This document shows, piece by piece, positions 1-7,845 of a stretch of DNA of 37,500 nt (positions are counted from its first letter, which is position 1; the number at the start of each line of letters is the position of its first letter). The notes below the pieces were generated by a model that worked only from the letters and a program-made list of their open reading frames with translations, did not search any database and had not been told where the DNA came from. A program made the position numbers and the translations under genes. Source of the DNA: Bacillus kwashiorkori (GTDB lineage: Bacteria; Bacillota; Bacilli; Bacillales; Caldibacillaceae); contig NZ_CTDX01000006.1 in the NCBI RefSeq assembly GCF_001375515.1, positions 1 through 37,500 of the forward strand. The letters run 5' to 3'.

Positions 1-80
1 ATGACAAGGTTGATAGGTCCGAGGTGGACGCACGGTGACGTGTGGAGCTGACGGATACTAATCGTTCGAGGACTTAATCA
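1..80 (+). rRNA. 23S ribosomal RNA, 3' end only
   Basis: The first 80 bases match the conserved Bacillales 23S 3' terminus (GGTGACGTGTGGAGCTGACG followed by GGATACTAATCG and GAGGACTTAATCA). The gene runs off the left edge. The 3' end is placed by analogy with B. subtilis and may be off by a few bases. Confidence 0.95.
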
Positions 81-190
81 TATATTTACTCGAGTTTTCC
101 TTACATGATCTAGTTTTGAGAGAATGAAAAATTTCTCTTGAAAAATTATAAAAACTATGTATAATAGTATTTGTTGCTAATAATTAATTT

Positions 191-307
<117 letters not shown>

Positions 308-321
308 GATAATAATATCAT

Positions 322-396
322 TCCGCAGTAGCTCAGTGGTAGAGCTATCGGCTGTTAACCGATCGGTCGCAGGTTCGAATCCTGCCTGCGGAGCCA
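322..396 (+). tRNA. tRNA-Asn (GTT)
   Basis: Acceptor TCCGCAG pairs with CTGCGGA. The anticodon loop carries GTT (GGCTGTTAACC), the T arm is GCAGGTTCGAATCCTGC, and CCA is encoded. First gene of the rRNA-linked cluster. Confidence 0.97.
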
Positions 397-399
397 CTT

Positions 400-493
400 G
401 GAGAGCTGTCCGAGTTGGTCGAAGGAGCACGATTGGAAATCGTGTAGACGGTCACAAGCTGTCTCAAGGGTTCGAATCCCTTGCTCTCCGCCA
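400..493 (+). tRNA. tRNA-Ser (GGA)
   Basis: Long variable arm typical of Ser. Acceptor GGAGAGC pairs with GCTCTCC, the anticodon loop is TTGGAAA, and CCA is encoded. Only 3 bases separate it from tRNA-Asn. Confidence 0.97.
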
Positions 494-510
494 TACATAG
501 TTTATAATAA

Positions 511-582
511 GGCCCCTTGGTCAAGCGGTTAAGACACCGCCCTTTCACGGCGGTAACACGGGTTCGAATCCCGTAGGGGTCA
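511..582 (+). tRNA. tRNA-Glu (TTC)
   Basis: Acceptor GGCCCCT pairs with AGGGGTC, with anticodon TTC in CCTTTCACGG. The discriminator A is followed by TAT, so CCA is not encoded and must be added after processing. Confidence 0.97.
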
Positions 583-587
583 TATAC

Positions 588-663
588 GGAGGATTAGCTC
601 AGCTGGGAGAGCACTTGCCTTACAAGCAAGGGGTCGGCGGTTCGATCCCGTCATCCTCCACCA
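588..663 (+). tRNA. tRNA-Val (TAC)
   Basis: Acceptor GGAGGAT pairs with ATCCTCC, anticodon TAC in GCCTTACAAGC, CCA encoded. Confidence 0.97.
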
Positions 664-681
664 TAATAATAATAGTATTGC

Positions 682-755
<74 letters not shown>

Positions 756-759
756 TATT

Positions 760-836
760 GGTCCGGTAGTTCAGTTGGTTAGAATGCCTGCCTGTCACGC
801 AGGAGGTCGCGGGTTCGAGTCCCGTCCGGACCGCCA
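760..836 (+). tRNA. tRNA-Asp (GTC)
   Basis: Acceptor GGTCCGG pairs with CCGGACC, anticodon GTC in GCCTGTCACGC, CCA encoded. Confidence 0.97.
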
Positions 837-865
837 TTAATTGCAAATGTTGTTTCACCTATTCT

Positions 866-941
866 GGCTCGGTAGCTCAGTCGGTAGAGCAAAGGACTGA
901 AAATCCTTGTGTCGGCGGTTCGATTCCGTCCCGAGCCACCA
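866..941 (+). tRNA. tRNA-Phe (GAA)
   Basis: Acceptor GGCTCGG pairs with CCGAGCC, anticodon GAA in GACTGAAAATC, CCA encoded. Confidence 0.97.
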
Positions 942-958
942 TTTAGTGATAGTTAATA

Positions 959-1034
<76 letters not shown>

Positions 1035-1051
1035 CCATCTCATTCATAATT

Positions 1052-1136
1052 GGAGGGGTAGCGAAGTGGCTAAACGCGGCGGACTGTAAATCCGCTCCCT
1101 CAGGGTTCGGCGGTTCGAATCCGTCCCCCTCCACCA
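1052..1136 (+). tRNA. tRNA-Tyr (GTA)
   Basis: Class II tRNA with a long variable arm. Acceptor GGAGGGG pairs with CCCCTCC, anticodon GTA in GACTGTAAATC, CCA encoded. Confidence 0.97.
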
Positions 1137-1155
1137 TTTATTAATTTAATAATAT

Positions 1156-1226
1156 AGGGGCATAGTTTAAAGGTAGAACAGAGGTCTCCAAAACCTCCAG
1201 TGTGGGTTCGATTCCTACTGCCCCTG
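1156..1226 (+). tRNA. tRNA-Trp (CCA)
   Basis: Acceptor AGGGGCA pairs with TGCCCCT, anticodon CCA in GGTCTCCAAAACC. The discriminator G is followed by a T run, so the 3' CCA is not encoded. Confidence 0.96.
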
Positions 1227-1237
1227 TTTTTTAATAT

Positions 1238-1314
1238 GGCGGTCGTGGCGAAGTGGTTAACGCATCGGATTGTGGCTCCGACATTCGTGGGTTCGATTCC
1301 CATCGATCGCCCCA
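1238..1314 (+). tRNA. tRNA-His (GTG)
   Basis: Anticodon GTG in GATTGTGGCTC. It has the extra 5' G (position -1) opposite discriminator C that marks tRNA-His. Acceptor GCGGTCG pairs with CGATCGC (one G-T wobble), CCA encoded. Confidence 0.96.
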
Positions 1315-1330
1315 TTAATTTTATTTTTAT

Positions 1331-1402
1331 TGGGCTATAGCCAAGCGGTAAGGCAACGGACTTTGACTCCGTCATGCGTTGGTTCGAATCCAGCTAGCCC
1401 AG
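1331..1402 (+). tRNA. tRNA-Gln (TTG)
   Basis: Acceptor TGGGCTA pairs with TAGCCCA, anticodon TTG in GGACTTTGACTCC, discriminator G, CCA not encoded. Confidence 0.96.
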
Positions 1403-1405
1403 CTT

Positions 1406-1477
1406 GCGGAAGTAGTTCAGTGGTAGAACACCACCTTGCCAAGGTGGGGGTCGCGGGTTCGAATCCCGTCTTCCGCT
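1406..1477 (+). tRNA. tRNA-Gly (GCC)
   Basis: Acceptor GCGGAAG pairs with CTTCCGC, anticodon GCC in CCTTGCCAAGG, discriminator T, CCA not encoded. It starts 3 bases after tRNA-Gln. Confidence 0.96.
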
Positions 1478-1486
1478 TTTCTTTAT

Positions 1487-1557
<71 letters not shown>

Positions 1558-1574
1558 TAATCTATTGATCGGTT

Positions 1575-1628
1575 AAAAGGATGTAAAAAGTCTAAACATT
1601 GTTTGACTTTTTGCATCCTTTTTTTTGT
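1575..1628 (+). terminator. Terminator of the rRNA/tRNA operon
   Basis: A long stem (AAGGATGTAAAAAGTC against GACTTTTTGCATCCTT, one mismatch) is followed by eight or more T residues. It ends the 23S-5S-tRNA transcription unit 18 bases after tRNA-Cys. Confidence 0.93.
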
Positions 1629-1940
1629 ATTATTTTTACATAAAAGGGAATAATTACTTTATAGTACAACATCTGCTTTTTTAGGTTACCTTGTTAATTT
1701 GGATTCCTCGCTTTTCATGGTGCTATTTCATTCGAACATTTAACTTCCGCTTTTTGTTCGTCAATGACACTTATTTGAGAAAATCGTAAATACAGCAAAA
1801 ATACTAATCAATAATGAAGTAATTCAGAAGGATTGTTTGGAATTTCACATCAACTTCAAAACACCATTATACTTCTTATTATCAAGGGATGCCTGTCGCT
1901 TAAATGCTACGATGCATTACACTTATCATATTTTTACTAT
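1629..1940. other. Intergenic stretch with no gene seen
   Basis: AT-rich sequence between the tRNA terminator and the des regulatory region. I see no credible open reading frame, RNA or repeat in it. Confidence 0.6.
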
Positions 1941-1981
1941 GACATTTATGTCTATGTTCTACATTCATTCTTCGATAAAAT
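1941..1981 (+). promoter_or_regulatory. Candidate DesR operator and des promoter
   Basis: GACATTTATGTC (1941-1952) is a palindrome, GACAT-NN-ATGTC. It lies directly upstream of a poor -35 (TATGTT, 1953-1958) and, after 17 bp, a -10-like TAAAAT (1976-1981). The des start codon is 28 bases further on. A weak promoter with a palindrome abutting the -35 fits activation by DesR, the known activator of Bacillus des. The assignment to DesR is inferred from gene context. Confidence 0.55.
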
Positions 1982-2009
1982 GAAATAAAATTATGAAGGA
2001 GAATATGGT

Positions 2010-3062
2010 ATGTCTAAAAAAACATTAAAGCATTTACGAAATGAAATTGCTCCATATGAGAAAGCAGATACGAAGGCTAGCATTTGGCAGTTAGTTAATA
2101 CGTTTGTTCCTTTTATTGGATTGTGGATATTAGCATATTATTCACTATCCATATCTTATTTTCTTACACTTCTTTGTTGTGTTGTAGGAGCAGGGTTTTT
2201 AGTAAGAATTTTTATTATTTTTCATGATTGTTGTCACCAATCGTTTTTTAAAAATCGGTTAGCAAATAAGGTGGTCGGTACCATTACTGGAATTTTAACA
2301 TTATCTCCTTATGAGCAATGGAAACATAGCCATTCCATTCACCATGCAACTAGTAGTAATTTAAATAAAAGAGGTACAGGGGATGTTTGGGTACTGACTG
2401 TGAATGAATATATGGAAGCATCACCTTGGAAAAAGCTGGCGTATCGTTTATATCGAAATCCATTTGTTATGTTTATTTTAGGTCCTATATATATTTTTCT
2501 CATTGATTATCGATTTAACAGAAAAGGAGCTAGAAAAAAGGAGAGAAATAATGTTTATTTAACGAATATCTCCATCGTCTTAATAGTGACGATTTTATGC
2601 TTAACGATTGGTTGGAAAGCGTTTTTGCTGATTCAACTGCCAATCTTTCTTATTTCAGGTTCATTAGGAATTTGGCTTTTTTATGTGCAGCATCAGTTTG
2701 AGGACTCATATTTTGAAAATCAAGAGGAATGGGATTTTGTCAAAGCGGCCCTAGATGGGAGTTCATATTATAAACTACCAAAAGTATTGCAGTGGATTAC
2801 AGGAAATATCGGCTTTCATCATGTTCATCATTTAAGTCCACGGGTTCCAAACTACTACTTAGAAGAAGTACATAATAGTAATGAAACTTTACAAGATGTC
2901 ACAACGATTACGTTAGCATCTAGTTTACGTTCCTTGAAATTTCGACTATGGGATGAAGAAAATAAAACTTTTGTCGGGTTTAAAGAGGCAAAAAGAATTA
3001 TGGAACAAAAGAAAACTAATAATGAATTTGTGCATGGAACACCAGAAAATTCTTTAAAATAA
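2010..3062 (+). CDS. des: Acyl-lipid (fatty acid) desaturase
   Basis: Membrane di-iron desaturase that introduces a cis double bond into acyl chains of existing phospholipids to restore bilayer fluidity in the cold. The protein has 350 residues, about the length of B. subtilis Des. Its three histidine boxes are plain: HDCCH near residue 75, HSIHH near residue 110 (in the HSHSIHHATS stretch), and HHVHH near residue 274. Long hydrophobic segments lie on either side of the boxes, giving the usual four-helix membrane topology. ATG start with GAAGGAG 10 bases upstream. The next two genes are the sensor DesK and regulator DesR, the same arrangement as the B. subtilis Des pathway, which supports the Delta5-desaturase assignment. 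Expression is probably cold-induced through the upstream palindrome. Substrate position is inferred from homology only. Confidence 0.93.
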   Translation: MSKKTLKHLRNEIAPYEKADTKASIWQLVNTFVPFIGLWILAYYSLSISYFLTLLCCVVGAGFLVRIFIIFHDCCHQSFFKNRLANKVVGTITGILTLSPYEQWKHSHSIHHATSSNLNKRGTGDVWVLTVNEYMEASPWKKLAYRLYRNPFVMFILGPIYIFLIDYRFNRKGARKKERNNVYLTNISIVLIVTILCLTIGWKAFLLIQLPIFLISGSLGIWLFYVQHQFEDSYFENQEEWDFVKAALDGSSYYKLPKVLQWITGNIGFHHVHHLSPRVPNYYLEEVHNSNETLQDVTTITLASSLRSLKFRLWDEENKTFVGFKEAKRIMEQKKTNNEFVHGTPENSLK

Positions 3063-3069
3063 ATGAAAT

Positions 3070-3112
3070 AAGGGGCTTGTTGGAAAATTATTTTTCCCAA
3101 CGCCCCTATTCA
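3070..3112 (+). terminator. Terminator after des
   Basis: GGGGC-T-TGTTGGAAAA pairs with TTTTCCCAAC-GCCCC across a short ATTA loop. The following T tract is weak. It separates des from desKR, so the regulators probably have their own promoter in 3113-3247. Confidence 0.7.
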
Positions 3113-3247
3113 TGTTTTAATGTTGAAATTTTATAATCCATAAATATCACCATTTTTTTCATGCACTTTTTAATCAGTTGAAATTTCGCTTTTTATCCTT
3201 TATTCATGGTAAAATTAATAAAATACTCATAAAGGGAAAATTTTTAT

Positions 3248-4378
3248 ATGAAAAAATGGTTAGTCTTTACGCAAAAAGCTTCAGGTATCTCTCCATATGT
3301 ATGGAGTATTATTAGTATTCTACCATTCTATTTTATTTTTCAATTTTACCCGACGAAGGAAATAATCATCGGTTTAATTTTAACGATGTTATTTTTTATT
3401 TTTTTGCGTGTTGCTTTTTTATCAAGAGAATGGCGCACATATGTTTGGACAGGGTTAATGATTGTGATTTCTTTTATTATGATCATTTCGTTTCAGTTTA
3501 TTTATTTTGCTTTTTACATCGCCTATTTTAATGGTCAAATAAAGAAAAGGTCTGCATTTTTAACTTTATATATTATTCATCTGGTGAGTACTACGATTGC
3601 TGTAAATTATAATGTCGTTATGTTGAAACCGCTATTTATGAAGCAAATTCCATTTATTATTATTATTTTAATTGGGGTCATTTTGCTTCCGTTCAATATT
3701 TTTAATCGGAAAAAGCAGGAGCAATTGGAGGAAAAGCTAGAGGATGCAAACCGGAGAATAGCGGAGTTTGTCAAGCAGGAAGAGCGGCAGCGAATAGCTA
3801 GAGATTTGCATGATACATTAGGGCAAAAATTATCATTGATTGGAATAAAAAGTGAGTTAGCTAGTAAGATAGTTTATAAAAATCCTGAACAAGCAAAAAG
3901 TGAAATGAAAGATGTCCATCAAACTGCGAGAATTGCATTGAATGAAGTGCGAAATATGGTTTCAGAAATGAGAGGAATTCGGGTTAGCGAGGAGATAAAA
4001 AGGATTAAACAGTTGTTGGAAGCTGCTAATATTACTTTTATCTTTGATTCTAATAAAAAATTGAGTAATGTTTCTTTATATCTCGAAAATATATTAAGTA
4101 TGTGTTTAAAAGAGGCGGTTACTAATATTGTGAAACATAGTCAGGCAACTAAGTGTGAAATTTTACTTGAGCAGACATTGGAAGAAATAAAAATTATTGT
4201 TCAAGATAATGGGGTTGGATTTTCAAAAGACAAGGACCATTCTAATGGTGTCGGATTACTTGGAATGCAGGAACGATTAGAATTCGTAAACGGGGATTTG
4301 GAAATTACATCTAATAACGGGATGCGAATTTTGATGAGGGTTCCGAGTGTTGTTAAGGATTATGTAAGGGAGGGGTAA
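3248..4378 (+). CDS. desK: Thermosensor histidine kinase DesK
   Basis: Membrane sensor of the cold/fluidity pathway. In B. subtilis DesK senses membrane thickness and order and switches between DesR kinase (cold) and phosphatase (warm). The 376 residues show about five hydrophobic segments in the first 150 residues, then a coiled-coil linker rich in K, E and Q (155-178), the HisKA_3 motif RDLHDTLGQKL with phosphoacceptor His188, and a C-terminal HATPase with DNGVGF and GVGLLGMQERL boxes. His188 has the same number as in B. subtilis DesK. The start is ATG; AAAGGG lies 11 bases upstream, a somewhat long spacing. The stop is followed after 2 bases by desR, so the two are translationally linked. 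Confidence 0.93.
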   Translation: MKKWLVFTQKASGISPYVWSIISILPFYFIFQFYPTKEIIIGLILTMLFFIFLRVAFLSREWRTYVWTGLMIVISFIMIISFQFIYFAFYIAYFNGQIKKRSAFLTLYIIHLVSTTIAVNYNVVMLKPLFMKQIPFIIIILIGVILLPFNIFNRKKQEQLEEKLEDANRRIAEFVKQEERQRIARDLHDTLGQKLSLIGIKSELASKIVYKNPEQAKSEMKDVHQTARIALNEVRNMVSEMRGIRVSEEIKRIKQLLEAANITFIFDSNKKLSNVSLYLENILSMCLKEAVTNIVKHSQATKCEILLEQTLEEIKIIVQDNGVGFSKDKDHSNGVGLLGMQERLEFVNGDLEITSNNGMRILMRVPSVVKDYVREG

Positions 4379-4380
4379 GG

Positions 4381-4980
4381 ATGATTCGCATTGTTATTGC
4401 GGAGGACCAAAGGATGATGTTGGGTGCTCTTGGGTCGCTATTAAACCTTGAGGATGATATGGAAGTCGTCGGAAAGGCAAATGATGGACAAGAGGCGGTT
4501 GCTTTAGTGAGAAGGTTGAAACCAGACGTATGTATTATGGATATTGAAATGCCTAATATGAGCGGATTGGAAGCGGCTGAGGAGTTAAAAGACCATTCGT
4601 GTAACGTTATTATATTGACTACTTTCGCTCGTTCGGGTTATTTTCAAAGAGCTTTGAAGGCGGGAGTGAAAGGATATTTATTAAAAGATAGTCCGAGTGA
4701 TGAGTTGGCAAGTACGATTCGTAAAGTTATCACAGGCCGAAGAATTTTTGCTCCTGAGCTAGTGGATGAAGTGTATAGTGAAGAAAATCCACTTACGGAG
4801 CGGGAAAAAGAAGTGCTAGAACTTGTTGCTGACGGAAAAGATACGAAAGAAATTGCCGCAGCTTTACGAATCAAAACAGGAACGGTAAGAAATTATATTT
4901 CTGCAATACTTGATAAGTTAGGGGTAAAAAACCGCATTGAAGCGATTACACAGTCGAAGGAAAAAGGTTGGTTTAAATAG
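4381..4980 (+). CDS. desR: Response regulator DesR (NarL/LuxR type)
   Basis: Transcription factor that, once phosphorylated by DesK, activates des. It has 199 residues. The receiver domain (1-120) shows the acidic pair ED at 8-9, phosphoacceptor Asp54 in CIMDIEMP, and Lys in LLKDSPS. The LuxR-type helix-turn-helix domain (about 137-195) has LTEREKEVLELVADG and the recognition helix GTVRNYISAILDKLGVKNR. ATG lies 2 bases after the desK stop and uses the GGAGGGG overlapping the end of desK. No clear terminator follows before the tRNA-Leu promoter. Confidence 0.94.
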   Translation: MIRIVIAEDQRMMLGALGSLLNLEDDMEVVGKANDGQEAVALVRRLKPDVCIMDIEMPNMSGLEAAEELKDHSCNVIILTTFARSGYFQRALKAGVKGYLLKDSPSDELASTIRKVITGRRIFAPELVDEVYSEENPLTEREKEVLELVADGKDTKEIAAALRIKTGTVRNYISAILDKLGVKNRIEAITQSKEKGWFK

Positions 4981-5076
4981 GTTTCCGTTTTTAATGGCTA
5001 TTTTAACTCTTGATAATTTAATCTTGTTGCAATTAACGGGTAGTGTTGGAATAAAATGGTTTTATAAAAAACAGTG

Positions 5077-5105
5077 TTGACATAGTTTTTAATCGGTGTT
5101 ATTAT
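5077..5105 (+). promoter_or_regulatory. Promoter of the lone tRNA-Leu gene
   Basis: A consensus -35 TTGACA (5077-5082), 17 bp, and a -10 TATTAT (5100-5105; an overlapping TATAAT is at 5103-5108). The tRNA begins 36 bases downstream. Consistent with a strong sigma-A stable-RNA promoter. Confidence 0.8.
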
Positions 5106-5140
5106 AATTCTTGTCAGTTAAAGATTACTGATAATAATTT

Positions 5141-5225
5141 GCCGGTGTGGCGGAATTGGCAGACGCGCGGGACTCAAAATCCCGTGTCCGTTGAGGACGT
5201 GTCGGTTCGACCCCGACCACCGGTA
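5141..5225 (+). tRNA. tRNA-Leu (CAA)
   Basis: Class II tRNA. Acceptor GCCGGTG pairs with CACCGGT (terminal G-T wobble), the anticodon stem-loop CGGGACTCAAAATCCCG carries CAA (5175-5177), the variable arm is long, the T arm is GTCGGTTCGACCCCGAC and the discriminator is A. CCA is not encoded. It is monocistronic, with its own promoter and terminator. Confidence 0.96.
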
Positions 5226-5264
5226 TCTTTTAATGAAGATTAATAACGATTGATAAATCTTAGT

Positions 5265-5309
5265 AACTGCTCTAACTCTTGTGTATCAAGGGATAGAGCA
5301 GTTTTTTTG
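5265..5309 (+). terminator. Terminator of tRNA-Leu
   Basis: AACTGCTCTA pairs perfectly with TAGAGCAGTT and is followed by a T7 tract. It ends the tRNA-Leu transcript 40 bases after the gene. Confidence 0.93.
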
Positions 5310-5600
5310 TGCTTCGTTTCCATTGACTATGAGAAATGGAACGATTGGATTTTGAATCATTTTTCGGATTTTTTACGTACAATTTATACAGTCAAATACT
5401 CGAATGTTTGCACTGTAACTTGTTCATCCTGCAATCGTAACTCCTTTAGAATGTGTGTGTACTCTGAGAGTTGTTACAATACCTAACCTTTCAGATACAT
5501 ATTTGATGGATGCTTTTTTGTAGAGAGTCAAACTCGCATGAGTATGAAATACAAAGACTATTGAGAATGCTTTTTCAGGTATCCGTAGAGATAATAATAT

Positions 5601-5729
5601 ATGAAGTATAAATTAGTACTGACAGAGCAAGCTGATTTGGACTTGCGGGGAATATATGAGTATATTGCATTTACCCTGTTTGAACCTGGCATAGCAAACA
5701 CTTACCTGAATGGCAACAAGATGAAGTGA
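5601..5729 (+). pseudogene. Fragment of a RelE/ParE-family toxin
   Basis: A 42-codon frame from ATG 5601 encodes a beginning typical of ParE/RelE toxins: YKLVLTEQADLDL then RGIYEYIAFTLFEPGIA. Family members run to about 95-105 residues; here the reading frame diverges after about residue 33 and stops at 5727. The rest of the toxin fold, including the usual catalytic or tail region, is missing. No antitoxin gene is recognisable upstream. The following codons in another frame (to about 5815) do not look like the toxin's missing half, so this seems a recombination scar rather than a single frameshift. It is most likely a dead remnant. Confidence 0.6.
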
Positions 5730-5814
5730 AAATAGTACTGGATATAGTAGAAAGTTTTGGAAAGTATGCTTCACTTCCTTCTCCATTTGACCTCAGGGAT
5801 AACACCAGGCTGTA

Positions 5815-6104
5815 GATACTTTATTTGATATAGGTGCTTTTACCGTTTCTTTAGCTCAATCGCAAATCCTTCTTTATTTAACGGGGTAGCAGTAGTATTA
5901 GATGCCCTAGCAGTTGCCATACCATTTGTACCTGCAGTTGGTGGTTTAACTGTTAACACTATAAAATCTAGTTCAAAAATAACTCAAGCTGTAAAACAAG
6001 GTATAAAACCATCCAAAACCTTATCAAGGGAATTATCTGGTACACGGTTACATGCACATCATATAATGCCTGCGATTGACGACAGGCAATCAAAACGGGT
6101 CTGA
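5815..6104 (+). pseudogene. Remnant of a polymorphic (contact/secreted) toxin C-terminus
   Basis: No intact frame. One frame gives DTLFDIGAFTVSLAQSQ; about 16 codons in, the similarity continues in a second frame as NPSLFNGVAVVLDALAVAIP then FVPAVGG, ending with GTRLHAHHIMPAIDD. The hydrophobic LDALAVAIPFVPAVGG linker followed by an HxHH-IMP motif is the layout of the pre-toxin plus AHH/HNH-type nuclease region of LXG, WXG and RHS toxins of Firmicutes. The frame switch near 5865, the lack of a start, and the stop in the motif TCTGACCC soon after HHI show it is broken. No immunity gene is recognisable. The toxin assignment rests on motif pattern only. Confidence 0.5.
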
Positions 6105-6172
6105 CCCTATAATTTCCGATTTTCACTCCGAAAAATGAACTAATAAAAGAAATAGGTTAGTGGACCAGACCC
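6097..6172. repeat. GGGTCTGACCC / CCAGACCC inverted-repeat element
   Basis: GGGTCTGACCC (6097-6107) is itself nearly palindromic, and CAGACCC (6166-6172) is the inverse of its GGGTCTG arm 59 bases away. The element terminates the toxin remnant. The shape resembles short extragenic dispersed repeats of Bacillaceae, but only one copy is in this window. Confidence 0.4.
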
Positions 6173-6327
6173 TAACAATATGTCATAAAACCTATTTATA
6201 TAATATATTTGGTTCAAAACTACTAATTTTCTAAATATATATTTACAAAGAGTTGTAAATTTCGTAATATTATTCTAACTTGGCCAAGTTGAAATTTCTA
6301 GATTAATATGTTGCGGTTCATCTAAGA

Positions 6328-6510
6328 TTGGATAAAAGTGTGGCAAGAGGATACTATTCTTTACAAGCAACCGTAGATGCTGATAAATACAAAATTGAGA
6401 TGGCAAAAAAGAGTGGATCAACATATAAATCGCAAGGGACGGGTTACCTATATAAATATAGACAAAAGACTCCATATGTTTACTTGAGATATACATCTAC
6501 ACAACACTAA
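6328..6510 (+). pseudogene. Small unrecognised frame, probably a C-terminal remnant
   Basis: A frame of 60 codons from TTG 6328, open in frame back to the stop at 6304. It encodes a soluble, basic, tyrosine-rich peptide ending GYLYKYRQKTPYVYLRYTST. I do not recognise the family. No ribosome site precedes the TTG (the sequence before it is CATCTAAGA), there is no signal peptide, and it sits between toxin remnants and a lipoprotein gene. It is best read as the tail of a former secreted protein; a short genuine gene cannot be excluded. Confidence 0.3.
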
Positions 6511-6656
6511 ATATTGCTTGAAGGGGCAGCCCCAATGTACTACTGATTACATTTTAAACAATAGGTTTGATTGGAGTTTTTTTAAGATGACAATTTAAGA
6601 TGTTATCAGTGAACGTATTTAGGGATTGCCTCTTCTTTAATCGAAAGGGTGAACTT

Positions 6657-7442
6657 ATGAAAAAACTTCTTCTAATAATTGTGATTGTAGGTTTGGTGAC
6701 GTCTTGCAGTTCGAAAACATTATCACTTGAAAGTAAATCGATTGTTAAGGAAGAGGTTGCATTAAGAGATGTGTACAATATTTATTTGCCTTTTGCATTA
6801 AATAAAAGTGTTTCTTCAATTAGGGTTTCGGGTGTGGGCGGCACGAATGTAGAACAATTGGATTATAATTTTGAAATATTTAATGAGAACATTAGTAAAA
6901 AAGATGATTATTATGTGTATGGTTTAATGTTAAATATTTATAATGCCTCTTCAAACGGGGAATTTATCATTGATGAATTAGCATTAGTCTTGGACGGGGA
7001 AAATTATTATTTGCCTTTAGACCAAGTTGAAATGAAGCGGGTTAGTAATTATGAACAGAGTTTGGATTACTTAAAATTTATTGGTTCGCCAGTTACCGCC
7101 TATGATTATTCAACTCCTTTGATTTGGGAAATAGAAGTATTGAAAGATGTAAAAATATCAAAATTGCTATTAACCAATAGCCAACTCAAAATACAAGATA
7201 TTGAATTGAATGGAGAGAGCATTCATCTGGAACAAGCAGATTTGGAATTTAAAAAAGGAAGCTTTTTAAAAATGGAGATAAATATTCAGCCAAACAGCAA
7301 AAAATTAGAAAATTTTATTTTAGGTACGGATTTAGTTGTCGAGTTTAAAGATCAGTTAACAAATAAAGACTATTTTATTATGTCTCCGATTATAACAAGA
7401 ATTTATGGTAGCGGGGATGCACTTGAATATTATCTCAAATAA
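6657..7442 (+). CDS. Putative lipoprotein linked to an exporter operon
   Basis: A 261-residue protein starting at ATG 6657, chosen over an in-frame ATG at 6600 because GAAAGGGTGA lies just upstream and the signal sequence begins there. The N-terminus MKKLLLIIVIVGLVTSC is a lipoprotein signal with lipobox VTSC (Cys17), so the mature protein should be anchored outside the membrane. The rest is beta-rich and acidic, with no motif I recognise. It is 16 bases upstream of the adaptor gene and probably cotranscribed with the exporter genes. Lipoproteins often accompany peptide-antibiotic exporters as accessory or immunity factors; that role here is inference only. Confidence 0.7.
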   Translation: MKKLLLIIVIVGLVTSCSSKTLSLESKSIVKEEVALRDVYNIYLPFALNKSVSSIRVSGVGGTNVEQLDYNFEIFNENISKKDDYYVYGLMLNIYNASSNGEFIIDELALVLDGENYYLPLDQVEMKRVSNYEQSLDYLKFIGSPVTAYDYSTPLIWEIEVLKDVKISKLLLTNSQLKIQDIELNGESIHLEQADLEFKKGSFLKMEINIQPNSKKLENFILGTDLVVEFKDQLTNKDYFIMSPIITRIYGSGDALEYYLK

Positions 7443-7458
7443 GCTTTAAGGGGAAAAT

Positions 7459-7845
7459 ATGAAAAGAATTGTGATAATCATCAGCTTAATTTGCGTATTA
7501 ATCATTTTTTTATTCTCAATCGTTTTACTAGTAAACCGCAATAACAGTGATTTTACTATAAGTTTAACTGGTTTTCATGAAGAAAATGAGAATTATACAA
7601 TGTATTCACTAGTGAAAGGTGACTTAGAAAATATTACTACCGTTCAAGGTGTTATTCAAAGTACAGATAATGCAATAAAAAACTATTCGATTTCCACTTC
7701 AAGAAATAGTAATATTGAAATTTTCAAATCGGTAGGTGAAATAGTTAAAAAGGGCGAGTCAATTTATTCAGTAAATAAAAATACAATGAAAAGTCCAGTA
7801 AATGGGTATGTTTCATCCATTGTGGAAAGTAACGAAAATGTATAA
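7459..7845 (+). CDS. Truncated membrane-fusion (YknX/HlyD-like) adaptor
   Basis: A 128-residue frame with AAGGGG before ATG 7459. It has an N-terminal anchor helix (about 4-27), then LVKGDLENITTVQGVIQS, the usual start of a periplasmic adaptor, and a half lipoyl motif VGEIVKKGESIYSV followed by MKSPVNGYVSSIVESNENV. YknX-type adaptors run to about 350-380 residues with a beta-barrel and membrane-proximal domain, all absent here. The frame ends at TAA in exactly the place where the ATPase gene begins, overlapping it by 8 bases. The simplest explanation is a deletion that removed the adaptor's C-terminal two thirds together with the first few codons of the ATPase. It is probably non-functional as an adaptor. 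Confidence 0.7.
   Translation: MKRIVIIISLICVLIIFLFSIVLLVNRNNSDFTISLTGFHEENENYTMYSLVKGDLENITTVQGVIQSTDNAIKNYSISTSRNSNIEIFKSVGEIVKKGESIYSVNKNTMKSPVNGYVSSIVESNENV

Noticed and set aside
5250..5486. Frame of 78 codons downstream of tRNA-Leu
   Set aside because: It begins inside the tRNA terminator, has no ribosome site and is Ser/Cys-rich without family resemblance.
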